From contig NZ_CP004388.1 in NCBI RefSeq assembly GCF_000300235.2, positions 1,407,501 to 1,471,500 on the forward strand: a DNA stretch of 64,000 bases, given 5' to 3'. Below, piece by piece: positions 26,258-35,436 of the stretch. Each line of letters starts with the position of its first letter. The stretch's first letter is position 1. The DNA is from Thalassospira xiamenensis M-5 = DSM 17429. GTDB lineage: Bacteria; Pseudomonadota; Alphaproteobacteria; Rhodospirillales; Thalassospiraceae. The translations under genes were made by a program, and so were the position numbers. The notes under the pieces were generated by a model. It was given only the letters and a program-made list of their open reading frames with translations. It was not told the DNA's origin and did not search any database.

Positions 26258-26863
26258 TCAGGTATTGTCCGGTGCGGTCAGGTCCTCGGCAAGCAGGCCC
26301 AGAACAAAATCATCCAGTTCCTGATCGGCAGGCGGGACAATCATGCCGTCAATCACCAGCATGGCGATACCATGTGCGCGGCTCCATGCGGCCAGCGCGC
26401 GGTTATAGGCGGTGGCCGCCTCGTTCAGGGTCATGTCGGCACGGCGATCAACCGATGTAACGGCGCGCTGCAACACATCAAACGCATTATCGGCTGCTTC
26501 GCGAAGTTCGGGATATTGATCCAATGGCGGGCGTTCCCGGCCAAAGATCAGGCGAAAATGTTGCGGGAAATCGACTGCGAAATGCACATAGGCCGCACCA
26601 AGCGCCATGATGCGCTCTTCGTGTTTTTTGATATTTGCAGCAACATTTTCAAGCCGTTCGGCAAAGCGTTCAAACGCATCAATCGCTACTGCCGCCAAAA
26701 TGCCATCCTTACCGTCAAAATGGCGATAGGGTGCTGCTTCCGAAACACCGGTAAGCCGCGCCAGACGTCGCAACGACAGGCCACTTGGGCCTTCTTCGGT
26801 CAGGATGTTTTCAGCTTGCTGTAGAAGGACATTACGGACGTCGCCGTGGTGGTATTTCCCCAT
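26258..26863 (-). CDS. TetR/AcrR-family regulator
   Basis: 201 residues. The helix-turn-helix is LSLRRLARLTGVSEAAPYRHFDGKDGIL and the C-terminal domain resembles the WHG group (VHFAVDFPQHFRLIFG). I start at MGKYHHGDVRN, a common opening of this subfamily; a reading from 26947 would run through its own operator. It probably represses itself and the DUF2269 gene behind it. Confidence 0.87.
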   Translation of the reverse strand: MGKYHHGDVRNVLLQQAENILTEEGPSGLSLRRLARLTGVSEAAPYRHFDGKDGILAAVAIDAFERFAERLENVAANIKKHEERIMALGAAYVHFAVDFPQHFRLIFGRERPPLDQYPELREAADNAFDVLQRAVTSVDRRADMTLNEAATAYNRALAAWSRAHGIAMLVIDGMIVPPADQELDDFVLGLLAEDLTAPDNT

Positions 26864-26887
26864 AAACTCGTATCTCGATTTTCTTAT

Positions 26888-26902
26888 GTTAACTTTGTTA
26901 AC
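26888..26902. promoter_or_regulatory. TetR operator
   Basis: GTTAAC-TTT-GTTAAC, two self-complementary half sites with 9-bp spacing, 25 bases upstream of the TetR start. GTTAACTTT is also directly repeated. Confidence 0.65.
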
Positions 26903-26931
26903 TTTAACAATCGACAGGCCATGACACAAGC

Positions 26932-26958
26932 AAAAAAGGACCGTCAATGTGACGGTCC
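26932..26958 (-). terminator. Minus-strand terminator of the gene at 27026-28255
   Basis: GGACCGTCA-ATG-TGACGGTCC is a perfect 9-bp stem with T6 after it on the minus strand. Confidence 0.82.
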
Positions 26959-27025
26959 AGTTTGGCGCTGTCGGGGATTATGGAATTGTGGAGCCGGGCT
27001 TAAAGCACCGCTAAAATCCTGAACG

Positions 27026-28255
27026 CTAGGTTGCCGGAGGCGGCGATGATGTGGCTTCATCATCTTCATTCTGGGCCGCAGATATTGAGGATGCGTCATC
27101 GCTAACGGTTGCCGGTGAAGTTGCGGCAGGGTCCTGGCTGTTATCGTCGGCTTTGCTGTCATCGATTGCAGCGTCACTTTTGGGCGCAGTTATCGCTGTG
27201 GCTGTGGCTGCGGCTTCTGTTCCGTTTTCGGTTGGCGCTGGCGCATTACTACCCGTTGGAGACTCTGCCGCCGTGGTATCGGCAAGTGCGCCAGTGGTGG
27301 CGTCGGGCTTAGAAGATGCCGTTGTGTCATCTGTTGGTATCGAACCTGCTGCGGATGAGTCGGACGTGCTTCCTGCGTCCGCACCGGTTTGACCGGCAGG
27401 CTGCGTGGCCGAACTGTTGGTGCCGCCATCCGTTACCGTATTGGTGCTGTCGCCTGTTGCAGAAGGTGCAGGGGCTTTTTGTGGCTCATCGACTGCGGTT
27501 GGTGTCGCATTGCCAGTATCGGTCGTGCTCGACGGCATGTCTGGCGTGGTTGCAGCGGATTGTTGGTTGCTGGTGCCTGTATCAGATGCCAATGGCGCAG
27601 AAGACGCCATTTCGGCAGGTTTGTCCTCGGGCACCGGGGCAAGCGTTGCCGAGGGTGAGGGTGGGTTTGATGATGTTTTATCGTGATCCGGGCGGATCAG
27701 GAAGCGATTGGACAGAATATCGCGTCCGACCAGAAGCGGCTGGGTGATGCCCGCCATTTCAAGCAGGCCAAGCTCGACATCACAGACGACATCGCGCAGG
27801 ACCAGTTTCGTTCTGATTACAGGCGCACGCACAGGTGTGCTGTTGGCGTTGGTGGTAACCTGTCGGAAGGCGGTCACCGGCATCGCCAATCGCCAAGTGA
27901 TCTGGCGTTGAGTGATTTTGGCGGTTGGATCAGGGGCACTGTCGACCGTGAGCGAGAAGGAAACGCTGCCCACGCTTTCGTCTTTTTCGTCATCAGAGGA
28001 ACCGGCGTTGCTATCGCCGTCGCCTTCGGGTTGCTCGATGGTCAGATCGCTGACGAAAAGGCAGCTTTGCGGCGCTGCGCCAAGGATCATGGCGGGCAGG
28101 GCCGCAATGCCCCAATCGGGCAGATCGACCGGCTCATCAGGATAAAGAACTGTTCTATTGCCCAAGCCAGCATCCCGACCGGCTGCCTTGGAGGCCGGGG
28201 CCGGTTTGTTCGCGGATGCAAGCAGAATCAGGGCTTTGTACAATGTCGGGTTCAT
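27026..28255 (-). CDS. Retropepsin-like (Zn_protease-fold) protein with long low-complexity tail
   Basis: 409 residues, not recognised as a named gene. Residues about 120-190 (TKLVLRDVVCDVELGLLEMAGITQPLLVGRDILSNRFLI) match the end of the RimK-associated 'ATP-dependent zinc protease' fold, a retropepsin-like family. The catalytic Asp-Thr-Gly that these proteins carry near the N-terminus is not visible. From about residue 195 to the end the protein is Ala/Ser/Thr/Pro/Asp-rich, acidic and likely disordered. No signal peptide or lipobox is clear. ATG at 28255 is chosen over a TTG at 28273. Function unknown. Confidence 0.6.
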   Translation of the reverse strand: MNPTLYKALILLASANKPAPASKAAGRDAGLGNRTVLYPDEPVDLPDWGIAALPAMILGAAPQSCLFVSDLTIEQPEGDGDSNAGSSDDEKDESVGSVSFSLTVDSAPDPTAKITQRQITWRLAMPVTAFRQVTTNANSTPVRAPVIRTKLVLRDVVCDVELGLLEMAGITQPLLVGRDILSNRFLIRPDHDKTSSNPPSPSATLAPVPEDKPAEMASSAPLASDTGTSNQQSAATTPDMPSSTTDTGNATPTAVDEPQKAPAPSATGDSTNTVTDGGTNSSATQPAGQTGADAGSTSDSSAAGSIPTDDTTASSKPDATTGALADTTAAESPTGSNAPAPTENGTEAAATATAITAPKSDAAIDDSKADDNSQDPAATSPATVSDDASSISAAQNEDDEATSSPPPAT

Positions 28256-28327
28256 ACACCGATGACGGTGCAACAGGCTGCTTGTGACAGACTATTTGTG
28301 CGATTTCACGCAGGAATTAGTTGTTGA

Positions 28328-29419
28328 TTACTTGTTGCGGTTCCAGCCATCACACTGGCCTCGATGGCGCAAAAGATGATCGGCCAGAACGATGGCTGCC
28401 ATAGCCTCGCCCACCGGAACGGCACGAATGCCTACACACGGATCATGGCGGCCCTTGGTGACGACATCGACATCCTTGCCGTAAATATCGACACTTTTAC
28501 GCGAGGTCAGGATCGAACTGGTCGGTTTGACGGCAAAACGCACAACAACATCCTGCCCGGATGAAATCCCGCCCAGAATGCCGCCCGCATGGTTGGAGCC
28601 AAAGACCGGCTTGCCATCTTCGCCCATGCGCATTTCATCGGCATTTTCGATACCGGTCAGTTCGGCGGCCTCAAATCCGTTGCCGATTTCAACACCCTTG
28701 ACTGCGTTGATTGTCATCATCGCCTTGGCCAGATCCGCATCAAGCTTGTCATAGACCGGATCGCCAAGTCCGACCGGCACGCCAGAGCAGACAACTTCTA
28801 TTACTGCACCGACCGATGATCCGTCCTTGCGCAGGCCATCAAGATATTCTTCGAACACCGGAACGGCGGCTGCATCGGGGCAGAAGAACGGATTGTTATC
28901 AACCTCGTCCCAGTTCCAGTTGTCGCGATTGATTTCCTTGGTGCCCATCTTGATCAGGGCACCGCGGATTTTGATATCATCGCCAAGGACTTTGCGCGCA
29001 ATCGCCCCGGCGGCAACCCGCATCGCGGTTTCGCGCGCCGATGATCGTCCGCCACCGCGGTAATCACGGATACCGTATTTTTCCCAATAGGTGTAATCGG
29101 CATGGCCCGGGCGGAACTGGTTTTTAATCTCGCCGTAATCCTTGGAGCGCTGATCAACGTTTTCGATCAGAAGTCCGATAGGGGTGCCGGTGGTTTTGCC
29201 TTCGAACACGCCGGACAGGATTTTGACCTGATCGGGTTCGCGGCGCTGGGTGGTAAAGCGCGATTGTCCCGGTTTGCGTTTTTCAAGAAACTGCTGGATG
29301 TCTTCTTCGGTCAGGTCAAGAAGCGGCGGCACACCGTCAACGACGCAGCCAATCGCCGGGCCGTGGCTTTCGCCAAAGGTGGTGAAGCGAAACAGGGAGC
29401 CAAAACTGTTGCCAGCCAT
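28328..29419 (-). CDS. aroC: Chorismate synthase
   Basis: 363 residues, full length. The opening [27 protein letters not shown], the arginine-rich [29 protein letters not shown] and [15 protein letters not shown] are all diagnostic. The flavin-dependent enzyme converts EPSP to chorismate at the end of the shikimate pathway. It follows fabI on the same strand with an 80-bp gap holding a hairpin. Confidence 0.97.
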   Translation of the reverse strand: MAGNSFGSLFRFTTFGESHGPAIGCVVDGVPPLLDLTEEDIQQFLEKRKPGQSRFTTQRREPDQVKILSGVFEGKTTGTPIGLLIENVDQRSKDYGEIKNQFRPGHADYTYWEKYGIRDYRGGGRSSARETAMRVAAGAIARKVLGDDIKIRGALIKMGTKEINRDNWNWDEVDNNPFFCPDAAAVPVFEEYLDGLRKDGSSVGAVIEVVCSGVPVGLGDPVYDKLDADLAKAMMTINAVKGVEIGNGFEAAELTGIENADEMRMGEDGKPVFGSNHAGGILGGISSGQDVVVRFAVKPTSSILTSRKSVDIYGKDVDVVTKGRHDPCVGIRAVPVGEAMAAIVLADHLLRHRGQCDGWNRNK

Positions 29420-29455
29420 TTCCGATATCCAGAATTCAGGTGTTTGAAGACAATA

Positions 29456-29478
29456 CGGGCTGCCAGTAAGGCAGCCCG
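29456..29478. promoter_or_regulatory. Perfect hairpin between fabI and aroC
   Basis: CGGGCTGCC-AGTAA-GGCAGCCCG is a perfect 9-bp stem. No strong T-run follows on the minus strand, so it may be a weak terminator or a processing hairpin between fabI and aroC. Confidence 0.5.
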
Positions 29479-29499
29479 CAAGATCATATCATGTTCGGA

Positions 29500-30330
29500 T
29501 CAGGATTTCTGAACATTGATATCCGGTGCGTCTGCCTGCTTCATGCCGACGGTATGATATCCGCAATCGACATGATGGGTTTCGCCGGTAACACCGGTCG
29601 AAAGGTCCGACAGGAAGTAAAGGCCCGATCCACCAACATCATCAAGAGTGACGTTGCGGCGCATCGGCGAATTATATTCATTCCATTTCAGGATATAGCG
29701 GAAATCGCCAATCCCTGACGCGGCAAGGGTCTTCATCGGACCGGCCGATATGGCGTTGACACGAATACGATCCGGGCCAAGGTCATTGGCAAGGTATTTC
29801 ACGCTGGCTTCCAGTGCTGCCTTGGCAACGCCCATGACGTTGTAATGCGGCATCACCTTTTCCGCCCCGTAATAGGACAGGGTCAGAAGCGAACCACCAT
29901 CTGTCATCAGCTTTTCCGCGCGCTGTGCAATCGCGGTAAAGGAGTAGACCGAAATGTTCATCGACATCGCAAAGTTTTCCGGCGAGGTATCGACATAGCG
30001 ACCGCGCAGTTCGTTTTTGTCGGAAAAACCGATGGCATGCACGACGAAGTCCAGCTTGCCCCATTTTTCTTTCAATGTTTCAAAGACGGCGTCCATGCTG
30101 GCCGCGTCGGTCACGTCGCAGGGCAGAACGGTGTCGCTGCCAACAGACTCCGCCAATGGGCGGACGCGCTTTTCAAGGGCTTCACCCTGATAGGTAAAAG
30201 CAACCTCGGCGCCAGCGGCGGCCACGGTACGCGCAATCCCCCAGGCAATCGATTTATCGTTCGCGACGCCCATGATCAGGCCACGCTTGCCAGCCATCAG
30301 GCCAGAAATGTTTTCGGCGGAAAAGCTCAT
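29500..30330 (-). CDS. fabI: Enoyl-[acyl-carrier-protein] reductase (NADH)
   Basis: 276 residues. The SDR-type cofactor site is GLIMGVANDKSIAWGIA and the FabI signature Y-x6-K is in SYYGAEKVMPHYNVMGVAKAAL. It reduces trans-2-enoyl-ACP in each cycle of fatty acid synthesis and is the triclosan target. AGAGGG sits just before ATG at 30330; an in-frame GTG at 30348 is less likely. Immediately upstream of aroC. Confidence 0.95.
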   Translation of the reverse strand: MSFSAENISGLMAGKRGLIMGVANDKSIAWGIARTVAAAGAEVAFTYQGEALEKRVRPLAESVGSDTVLPCDVTDAASMDAVFETLKEKWGKLDFVVHAIGFSDKNELRGRYVDTSPENFAMSMNISVYSFTAIAQRAEKLMTDGGSLLTLSYYGAEKVMPHYNVMGVAKAALEASVKYLANDLGPDRIRVNAISAGPMKTLAASGIGDFRYILKWNEYNSPMRRNVTLDDVGGSGLYFLSDLSTGVTGETHHVDCGYHTVGMKQADAPDINVQKS

Positions 30331-30532
30331 TTTCCCTCTCGTTCCCACGATCTCTCTCTGGCAGGCATGCAGCGCGGAACAAAGCTGTGGCCCACACAGG
30401 AGGCATTTGACATTGGGCGCATCCTACACAAAGCGAAGCCAAGGTCAATCTGGCCTGTTTTATCTTGTGCGGTCACGTTATCCTGTTGATCAGTTACACT
30501 ATAACCAGAAATCGTGCAGGGATAAGTGTTTA

Positions 30533-31891
30533 ATGGTTCCAATCGGCCAATTACTTAAGGACCGCACTGGATTTTGGCGCTACGCCATTATGCGATTTGT
30601 GCATGACAAATCCGTCGAGCGCGCAGCGGGGCTTTCTTATACAACCCTTCTTGCCATGGTTCCGTTCCTTGCTGTTGCGCTTACGGTATTGTCGGCCTTC
30701 CCGGTTTTTGAACAGTGGAAGGACCAGATCATGGGCGTGGTCCTGAACAATTTTCTGCCCGAAACGGGCGAACAGGTGACAGGTTACCTCAGCAATTTCC
30801 TTCAGAATACCGGCCAGATGACAGCGGTGGGCACGATTGTGCTGGCCTTGACCGCGGTCATGCTGCTTGCTGCGATCGAAGGTGCGATGAACGATGTGTT
30901 TCGCGTTACCACTCCGCGCAAACTTTTGGCGAAACTCGTCGTTTTCTGGACCTTGCTGACGGTCGGGCCGATGTTGCTGGGGCTGAGCCTTTCGGTGGCA
31001 TCCTATATTTTTGCCATGCGCTATATGGTCGGGGCCGACGGGCTGGGTGAACATATCGGGCAATTGACGTTTTTGGCCCCTTTCCTGCTATCCTCGATTG
31101 CCTTCTCGCTTTTGTTTATCGGCATGCCGAACCGTTCTGTCGTGATCATTGACGGTATTTTGGGCGGCTTGGTGGCGGCTGGATTGTTCGAGGCGCTTAA
31201 AAAAGGGTTCGGGTATTACGTTATTAATTTCCCGACCTATCAGACGATCTATGGCGCCGTGGCGATTGTACCGATCTTCCTGTTATGGATGTATCTGACC
31301 TGGATTGTTGTGCTGCTGGGCGCACAGGTTGCTGCCGCCCGATCCGAATGGCGTGCGGCACGTGCCGCTGGGCTGATCCCCGATCCGCGGGGTGCCGTGC
31401 CCGGCCATATGGAACGCATTATCGCGGTGTTACGCGTTCTGGAATATTTGCAACGTGGTTTCCGCGAAGCAACCAAACCGCCGACCTATCGCCGCATGTT
31501 GCGCGAAACCAAGCTGGGCGGGCGGGATCTTAACTGGGCCTTGGCGGCCCTTCGGCGTGAAAAGCTGATTGAACGGTCCGAAAGCCACCGCTGGCTTTTA
31601 TCAGGCGATCTGTCGCGGATCACGCTGGTGGATCTGATGTCCAGACTGGGGCTGTTTCTGGATTATGACCGGTTGCTTCTGGTTAATGCCGATGGCGGTT
31701 GGCCAGGAGCCATGCGCGAACGTCTGGTGGAACTGGAAAAAACGCGAAAATCCGTTCTGGATGTTGAAATTGCTGCCCTGCTTGATTTGCCAAAACCCGA
31801 TGATACAGCCCCCAAGCAGGTTGAAACCAAGCCCGAAGACGGAAAGAAAGACGAAATCGGCCCAAAAGACATGACTGAAATCGTCGATTAA
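30533..31891 (+). CDS. YihY/virulence factor BrkB family membrane protein
   Basis: 452 residues. About six membrane segments in the first 280 residues (RAAGLSYTTLLAMVPFLAVALTVLSAFP, FPTYQTIYGAVAIVPIFLLWMYLTWIVVLLGAQVAA) match the YihY/BrkB (formerly RNase BN) family. The C-terminal 170 residues form a cytoplasmic winged-helix-like domain and a charged tail. AGGGATAAG precedes the ATG. Function in bacteria is not settled; the older tRNA-processing assignment is considered wrong. Divergent from fabI. Confidence 0.86.
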   Translation: MVPIGQLLKDRTGFWRYAIMRFVHDKSVERAAGLSYTTLLAMVPFLAVALTVLSAFPVFEQWKDQIMGVVLNNFLPETGEQVTGYLSNFLQNTGQMTAVGTIVLALTAVMLLAAIEGAMNDVFRVTTPRKLLAKLVVFWTLLTVGPMLLGLSLSVASYIFAMRYMVGADGLGEHIGQLTFLAPFLLSSIAFSLLFIGMPNRSVVIIDGILGGLVAAGLFEALKKGFGYYVINFPTYQTIYGAVAIVPIFLLWMYLTWIVVLLGAQVAAARSEWRAARAAGLIPDPRGAVPGHMERIIAVLRVLEYLQRGFREATKPPTYRRMLRETKLGGRDLNWALAALRREKLIERSESHRWLLSGDLSRITLVDLMSRLGLFLDYDRLLLVNADGGWPGAMRERLVELEKTRKSVLDVEIAALLDLPKPDDTAPKQVETKPEDGKKDEIGPKDMTEIVD

Positions 31892-31915
31892 AGTGTTCCG
31901 AAGGCATCAAAATAC

Positions 31916-31945
31916 AAGGCCGGGTTTGTGTTCCCCGGCCTTGTT
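31916..31945. terminator. Bidirectional terminator
   Basis: AAGGCCGGG...CCCGGCCTT between the converging YihY gene and the TPR gene that ends the four-gene operon, followed by GTTT on the plus strand. Confidence 0.75.
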
Positions 31946-31975
31946 TCGTTTGGCGAATTGTGCTGTTCGTCAAGG

Positions 31976-32644
31976 TTAGTTTTTGGAAACTTCCTGCGCG
32001 ATTTCATATAGTGCCTTGGCTATTTCCGCCCGACGTCCGGCATCCGCCGATGCGCGGCTGGGGCGATCGGGTGCGTTCAATGCTTTTTCCAGATAAAACT
32101 TGGCTTCGGCGTAATGATCATTCTGAAGCAGGAAATCGCCATAGAAATAGTTGGGGTCAATCCCGTCAGGATTAAGTTCCAATGCCTTTTTCAGGAATTC
32201 TTCGGCCTTGCTGTCACTGCCAAAGGCAAGCGGCCATGGCGGCACCTGATAATAAAGCGATCCCAGTGACGTATAGGCCGATCCATCAAGTGCCGTTGGA
32301 TCGAGGGCAATCGACTTTTCAAACAAATCGCGCGCGTCGTTTACTTTGCCAAGGGCCGAAATGCCGCGCACGATCCCGGCATCGGTCGACAGGACAATAC
32401 CCTGCCAGATAATGACTTCGGGACTATCCGGATAGAGGTTCAGCAGACTTTCGCCCTCGGTTTCAAGTTGGTGAATGGCTTCAAGCTGCTGTTTTTCATC
32501 CGTCATCTGGTACTTGATGCGGGCCCATTCTTCCTGCAGATGGGCAACGCCATTCATGGCCTCGTTATTGGCCGTGTCGGCATTGGCAGACAAAGGCAGG
32601 CCAAGTGCAAAGGCGCATATCATGGCAAAACGGGTGATTTTCAT
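31976..32644 (-). CDS. Periplasmic TPR protein, last gene of the hemolysin/adenylation-oxygenase operon
   Basis: 222 residues. Signal peptide (residues 1-22, ending SANA) followed by a helical protein with tetratricopeptide-like repeats: ARDLFEKSIALDPTALDGSAYTSLGSLYY, AEEFLKKALELNPDGIDPNYFYGDFLL and AKFYLEKALNAP. Its ATG overlaps the stop of the SDR gene (ATGA), so the two are translationally coupled. A periplasmic helper role for the pathway product, such as export or assembly, is possible but unproven. The family, not the function, is recognisable. Confidence 0.75.
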   Translation of the reverse strand: MKITRFAMICAFALGLPLSANADTANNEAMNGVAHLQEEWARIKYQMTDEKQQLEAIHQLETEGESLLNLYPDSPEVIIWQGIVLSTDAGIVRGISALGKVNDARDLFEKSIALDPTALDGSAYTSLGSLYYQVPPWPLAFGSDSKAEEFLKKALELNPDGIDPNYFYGDFLLQNDHYAEAKFYLEKALNAPDRPSRASADAGRRAEIAKALYEIAQEVSKN

Positions 32645-33426
32645 GCCGGGTGGCTCCTTGGGTTGGCGTCCTGTTTGTTGGCGATCAGGGGGATTGGTGC
32701 AACTACCTGCTCGGCCTTGAGGATTTCTTCGCCGATGGTGGTGTTTTTACGAAGTCCCCTGTCGACGATGCTCGGTATGATGGCATTGATCAGGGCAAAA
32801 AGCCGTTCCGGCCAGCCGATCCGAACATCGGTTTTGTCTTGTTCAATCGCATTGACGATCTGACGGGCAACGTCACGTGGATCGTCTTCGGTGACATTTG
32901 TGCGACGGTTAAGCAGCCCTGCCTTGCCGCTGTTCATGGTGGTACGAACCGCACGCGGGGCGATGTGACTTATGGTGATGCCCGTGCCGGACAGTTCACG
33001 ACGCAGCGCATCGCTATATCCCTTAAGCCCGGATTTGGCTGCGACATAGCCGGTCATATGGGGCAACGGGATCAATCCGGTCATTGATCCGATATTGACG
33101 ATCTGACCGCTACCGCGTTTGCGCATGGCCGGAAGAACGGCCTGGCACAGGCGCATTGGCACCAAAAGGTTCAGCGTCACAAGCGCGTCGTAATCCTGAT
33201 CTTCGGCATGATTGAAATCATTGATCCCAGCCAGATTGATCAGGATGTCGGGTGTGTGTTCACGCAATGCCTTGCAGGTCGTATCGATGCTTTCCATCAG
33301 GTTGCCCTGCGTCGTGCGGTCATAGGCAACGACATTTGACCCGCGTTCGATCAGCAGGTTGACCAGTGGCATGCCAATGCCGCCAGTCGCGCCCGTCAGG
33401 AAAACGGATTTTCCATCAAGCAACAT
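32641..33426 (-). CDS. SDR-family oxidoreductase in the hemolysin/adenylation-oxygenase operon
   Basis: 261 residues. TGATGGIGMPL binds the cofactor, LINLAG takes the place of the usual NNAG, and the catalytic site is GSMTGLIPLPHMTGYVAAKSG. It overlaps the end of the upstream fusion gene by 11 bases and the start of the TPR gene by 4. ATG at 33426 has AGGA ten bases upstream; ATG at 33444 is also in frame. By analogy with FabG-like SDRs it could reduce a carbonyl on an acyl intermediate (inference). Confidence 0.82.
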   Translation of the reverse strand: MLLDGKSVFLTGATGGIGMPLVNLLIERGSNVVAYDRTTQGNLMESIDTTCKALREHTPDILINLAGINDFNHAEDQDYDALVTLNLLVPMRLCQAVLPAMRKRGSGQIVNIGSMTGLIPLPHMTGYVAAKSGLKGYSDALRRELSGTGITISHIAPRAVRTTMNSGKAGLLNRRTNVTEDDPRDVARQIVNAIEQDKTDVRIGWPERLFALINAIIPSIVDRGLRKNTTIGEEILKAEQVVAPIPLIANKQDANPRSHPA

Positions 33427-35434
33427 TTTTACGTTGTCCTTCATGCGGGATCGCCGCAAACAGATTGGCAAACAGCCGGAAGGTGTTTTGCGCGACTTCG
33501 ATGATGGCGGCCTGATCAGCCGGATCGGTGACCTGATTGACGGTCTTTTCGAAGAATTTCATGTGTTCAAGATCAAGGGTGCCGTGCGAAAACAGATAGC
33601 TGAATGCTGATTTCGGCAAATCAAGGCCGGTCATGACGGCATCCGCACCCTGACTGGCGATTTGGGTGGATGTGCTTTCAAGCATGAAGACCATACCAAG
33701 GAAACCGACCGGGTTCTTACGGCTGATATAGTCGTAGTTATAGGCAACCATCACCTGGGTTTCGAGGTTCGGTATCGCGTGGCGGGCGGCTTCGCGGTTG
33801 CCACCGGCGGCTTCGATATCATTGAGAATCCATTCTTCGTGGCCTTCTTCTTCTTCGAGATATTCAATGATCGCCTTGTGCAGCCAGCGTTTTTCATCTG
33901 GCATACGCGATCCCATTGCCATCAGGAAGGGAACGGTGTGTTTGACATGGTGATATGCCTCCGTCAGGTAGGCGACATAGGTTGACCGTGAAATGCGACC
34001 TTGCAGGCCATCAACAAGCTGGGGAACGTGATAAAGGGACGCGCGGGCTTCGGCGGTTTCGGCAACAAGGCGATCATAAAAATTCATGGTTTTCTCCGGG
34101 ACGGACAAGGGGGATGTGTAAAGTTTGGCAATCGCATCGCGGCGCGGGCGTCCGGTGCCTGTCAGGCAGCCGTTTTCGACCGTAAAGGGGGCAACGATGC
34201 GGGTATGTTTGATGTGTGCGTAATCGGGCAGGCCAGCATTGGCCGCGGCAACCGCGGCACTTACATCGGCGGTCGGACCGGTCGGAACGATCAGGGCGCT
34301 TAGTTCCGGTTCCCCATCGCCAAAGACCATGGCCTGATAGATGCCTGGCTGGGCCAAAATGGCGGCTTCGGGCCATTCGGTGGAAATGTTGCGCCCAAAC
34401 GATGTGATCAGGACATTTTTGCGTCGCCCTGTCACACAGACGAAACCATCGTCATCAATCTGCCCGAGATCGCCGGTTGCAAGAAAGGCCGGTGCTGCTT
34501 CGCCGACATAGCCAAGGAAACCGGGATTTTCGATGATGATTTCATCGTTGGAAATCTCGGCCTTTACATGGGGCAAAAGCGTTCCGGTGGTGCCGGGCTT
34601 ATCTTTGCCCGGTACATTCATTGAAACGACCGATGCGCATTCCGAAAGACCATATCCTTCGTAAACCGGAAGCCCGATATGGCGGGCCTTGGCAATCAGG
34701 GCAGGATCAACACGCGATCCACCAACCGCAATGAATTTAAGGTCAGGAAGGCGACCCTTGCGGATGACCAGCATCATCAGCGCACGCAGGATTTCAGGCA
34801 CCAGAATGACCGATGTCGCGCGGGTATCCTTAAGGATTTCGTGCAGGCCCTGATATTGCGCCCCGAACTGGCCAAGCGGTGTCAGGGTAATGGTACACCC
34901 GGCCAGAAGACCGGCATAAACCCCCGCGACATTTTCCAGAAGTACTGCAAGTGGCAGCACACAGGCATGGGTGCCAGCAAAATCATCGCCCAGCATCGCG
35001 TGGATCGAAGACGCAACAGTGATCATCGCCGATGTGGGCAGGCAAACGCCCTTTGGCGTACCAGTGGTGCCGGATGTGAAGGTGATTTTTGCCGTGCCAT
35101 CGGGGATGTCGGGCGAACGCGACTGCCCTGTTTCCGCCATTCCATTAGCCGTCAGCATGTGGGTGATGCCCGCGGTCACAATTGTGTGATTGATCTGATC
35201 GCGGGTGAAAAATGGCGGGATCGGGACGCATACAATACCGGCCGATAGGGCGGCAAGGTCCCAGACCAGCCAGTCGATCCCGTTATCAAGTGCTATACCC
35301 AGTACATCGACATCTGCAAGTTCAAGACAACGTGCGTCGATCAGGTCGGAGAGGTCGCCATAGGTTACGCTATCATCGCCTTCGCGGAGCGCGACTTGAT
35401 CGGCGTTATGGGTGCGGATGCATTCGAACAGCAT
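33416..35434 (-). CDS. Fusion: acyl-adenylating enzyme + heme-oxygenase-like diiron domain
   Basis: 672 residues. Residues 1-430 form an AMP-binding domain with P-loop KITFTSGTTGTPKGVCLP, GYGLSECASVVSMN and ATGDLGQIDDDGFVCVTGRRKN. The A10 motif reads NGCLTGTGRPRRDAI, with arginine where the catalytic lysine usually is. Residues about 445-665 resemble TenA/PqqC-like 'iron-containing redox enzymes' with the possible metal ligands TEAYHH (ExxH), EEEGHEEW and SHGTLDLEH (HxxxDxxH). The fusion suggests that one acyl substrate is activated and then oxidised by a diiron centre. It follows the GNAT-like gene by two bases. Product unknown. Confidence 0.85.
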   Translation of the reverse strand: MLFECIRTHNADQVALREGDDSVTYGDLSDLIDARCLELADVDVLGIALDNGIDWLVWDLAALSAGIVCVPIPPFFTRDQINHTIVTAGITHMLTANGMAETGQSRSPDIPDGTAKITFTSGTTGTPKGVCLPTSAMITVASSIHAMLGDDFAGTHACVLPLAVLLENVAGVYAGLLAGCTITLTPLGQFGAQYQGLHEILKDTRATSVILVPEILRALMMLVIRKGRLPDLKFIAVGGSRVDPALIAKARHIGLPVYEGYGLSECASVVSMNVPGKDKPGTTGTLLPHVKAEISNDEIIIENPGFLGYVGEAAPAFLATGDLGQIDDDGFVCVTGRRKNVLITSFGRNISTEWPEAAILAQPGIYQAMVFGDGEPELSALIVPTGPTADVSAAVAAANAGLPDYAHIKHTRIVAPFTVENGCLTGTGRPRRDAIAKLYTSPLSVPEKTMNFYDRLVAETAEARASLYHVPQLVDGLQGRISRSTYVAYLTEAYHHVKHTVPFLMAMGSRMPDEKRWLHKAIIEYLEEEEGHEEWILNDIEAAGGNREAARHAIPNLETQVMVAYNYDYISRKNPVGFLGMVFMLESTSTQIASQGADAVMTGLDLPKSAFSYLFSHGTLDLEHMKFFEKTVNQVTDPADQAAIIEVAQNTFRLFANLFAAIPHEGQRKNVA

Positions 35435-35436
35435 GA

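Noticed and set aside
30272-31891. 539-residue form of the YihY protein
   Set aside because: The first 87 codons overlap fabI on the other strand and do not resemble the family.
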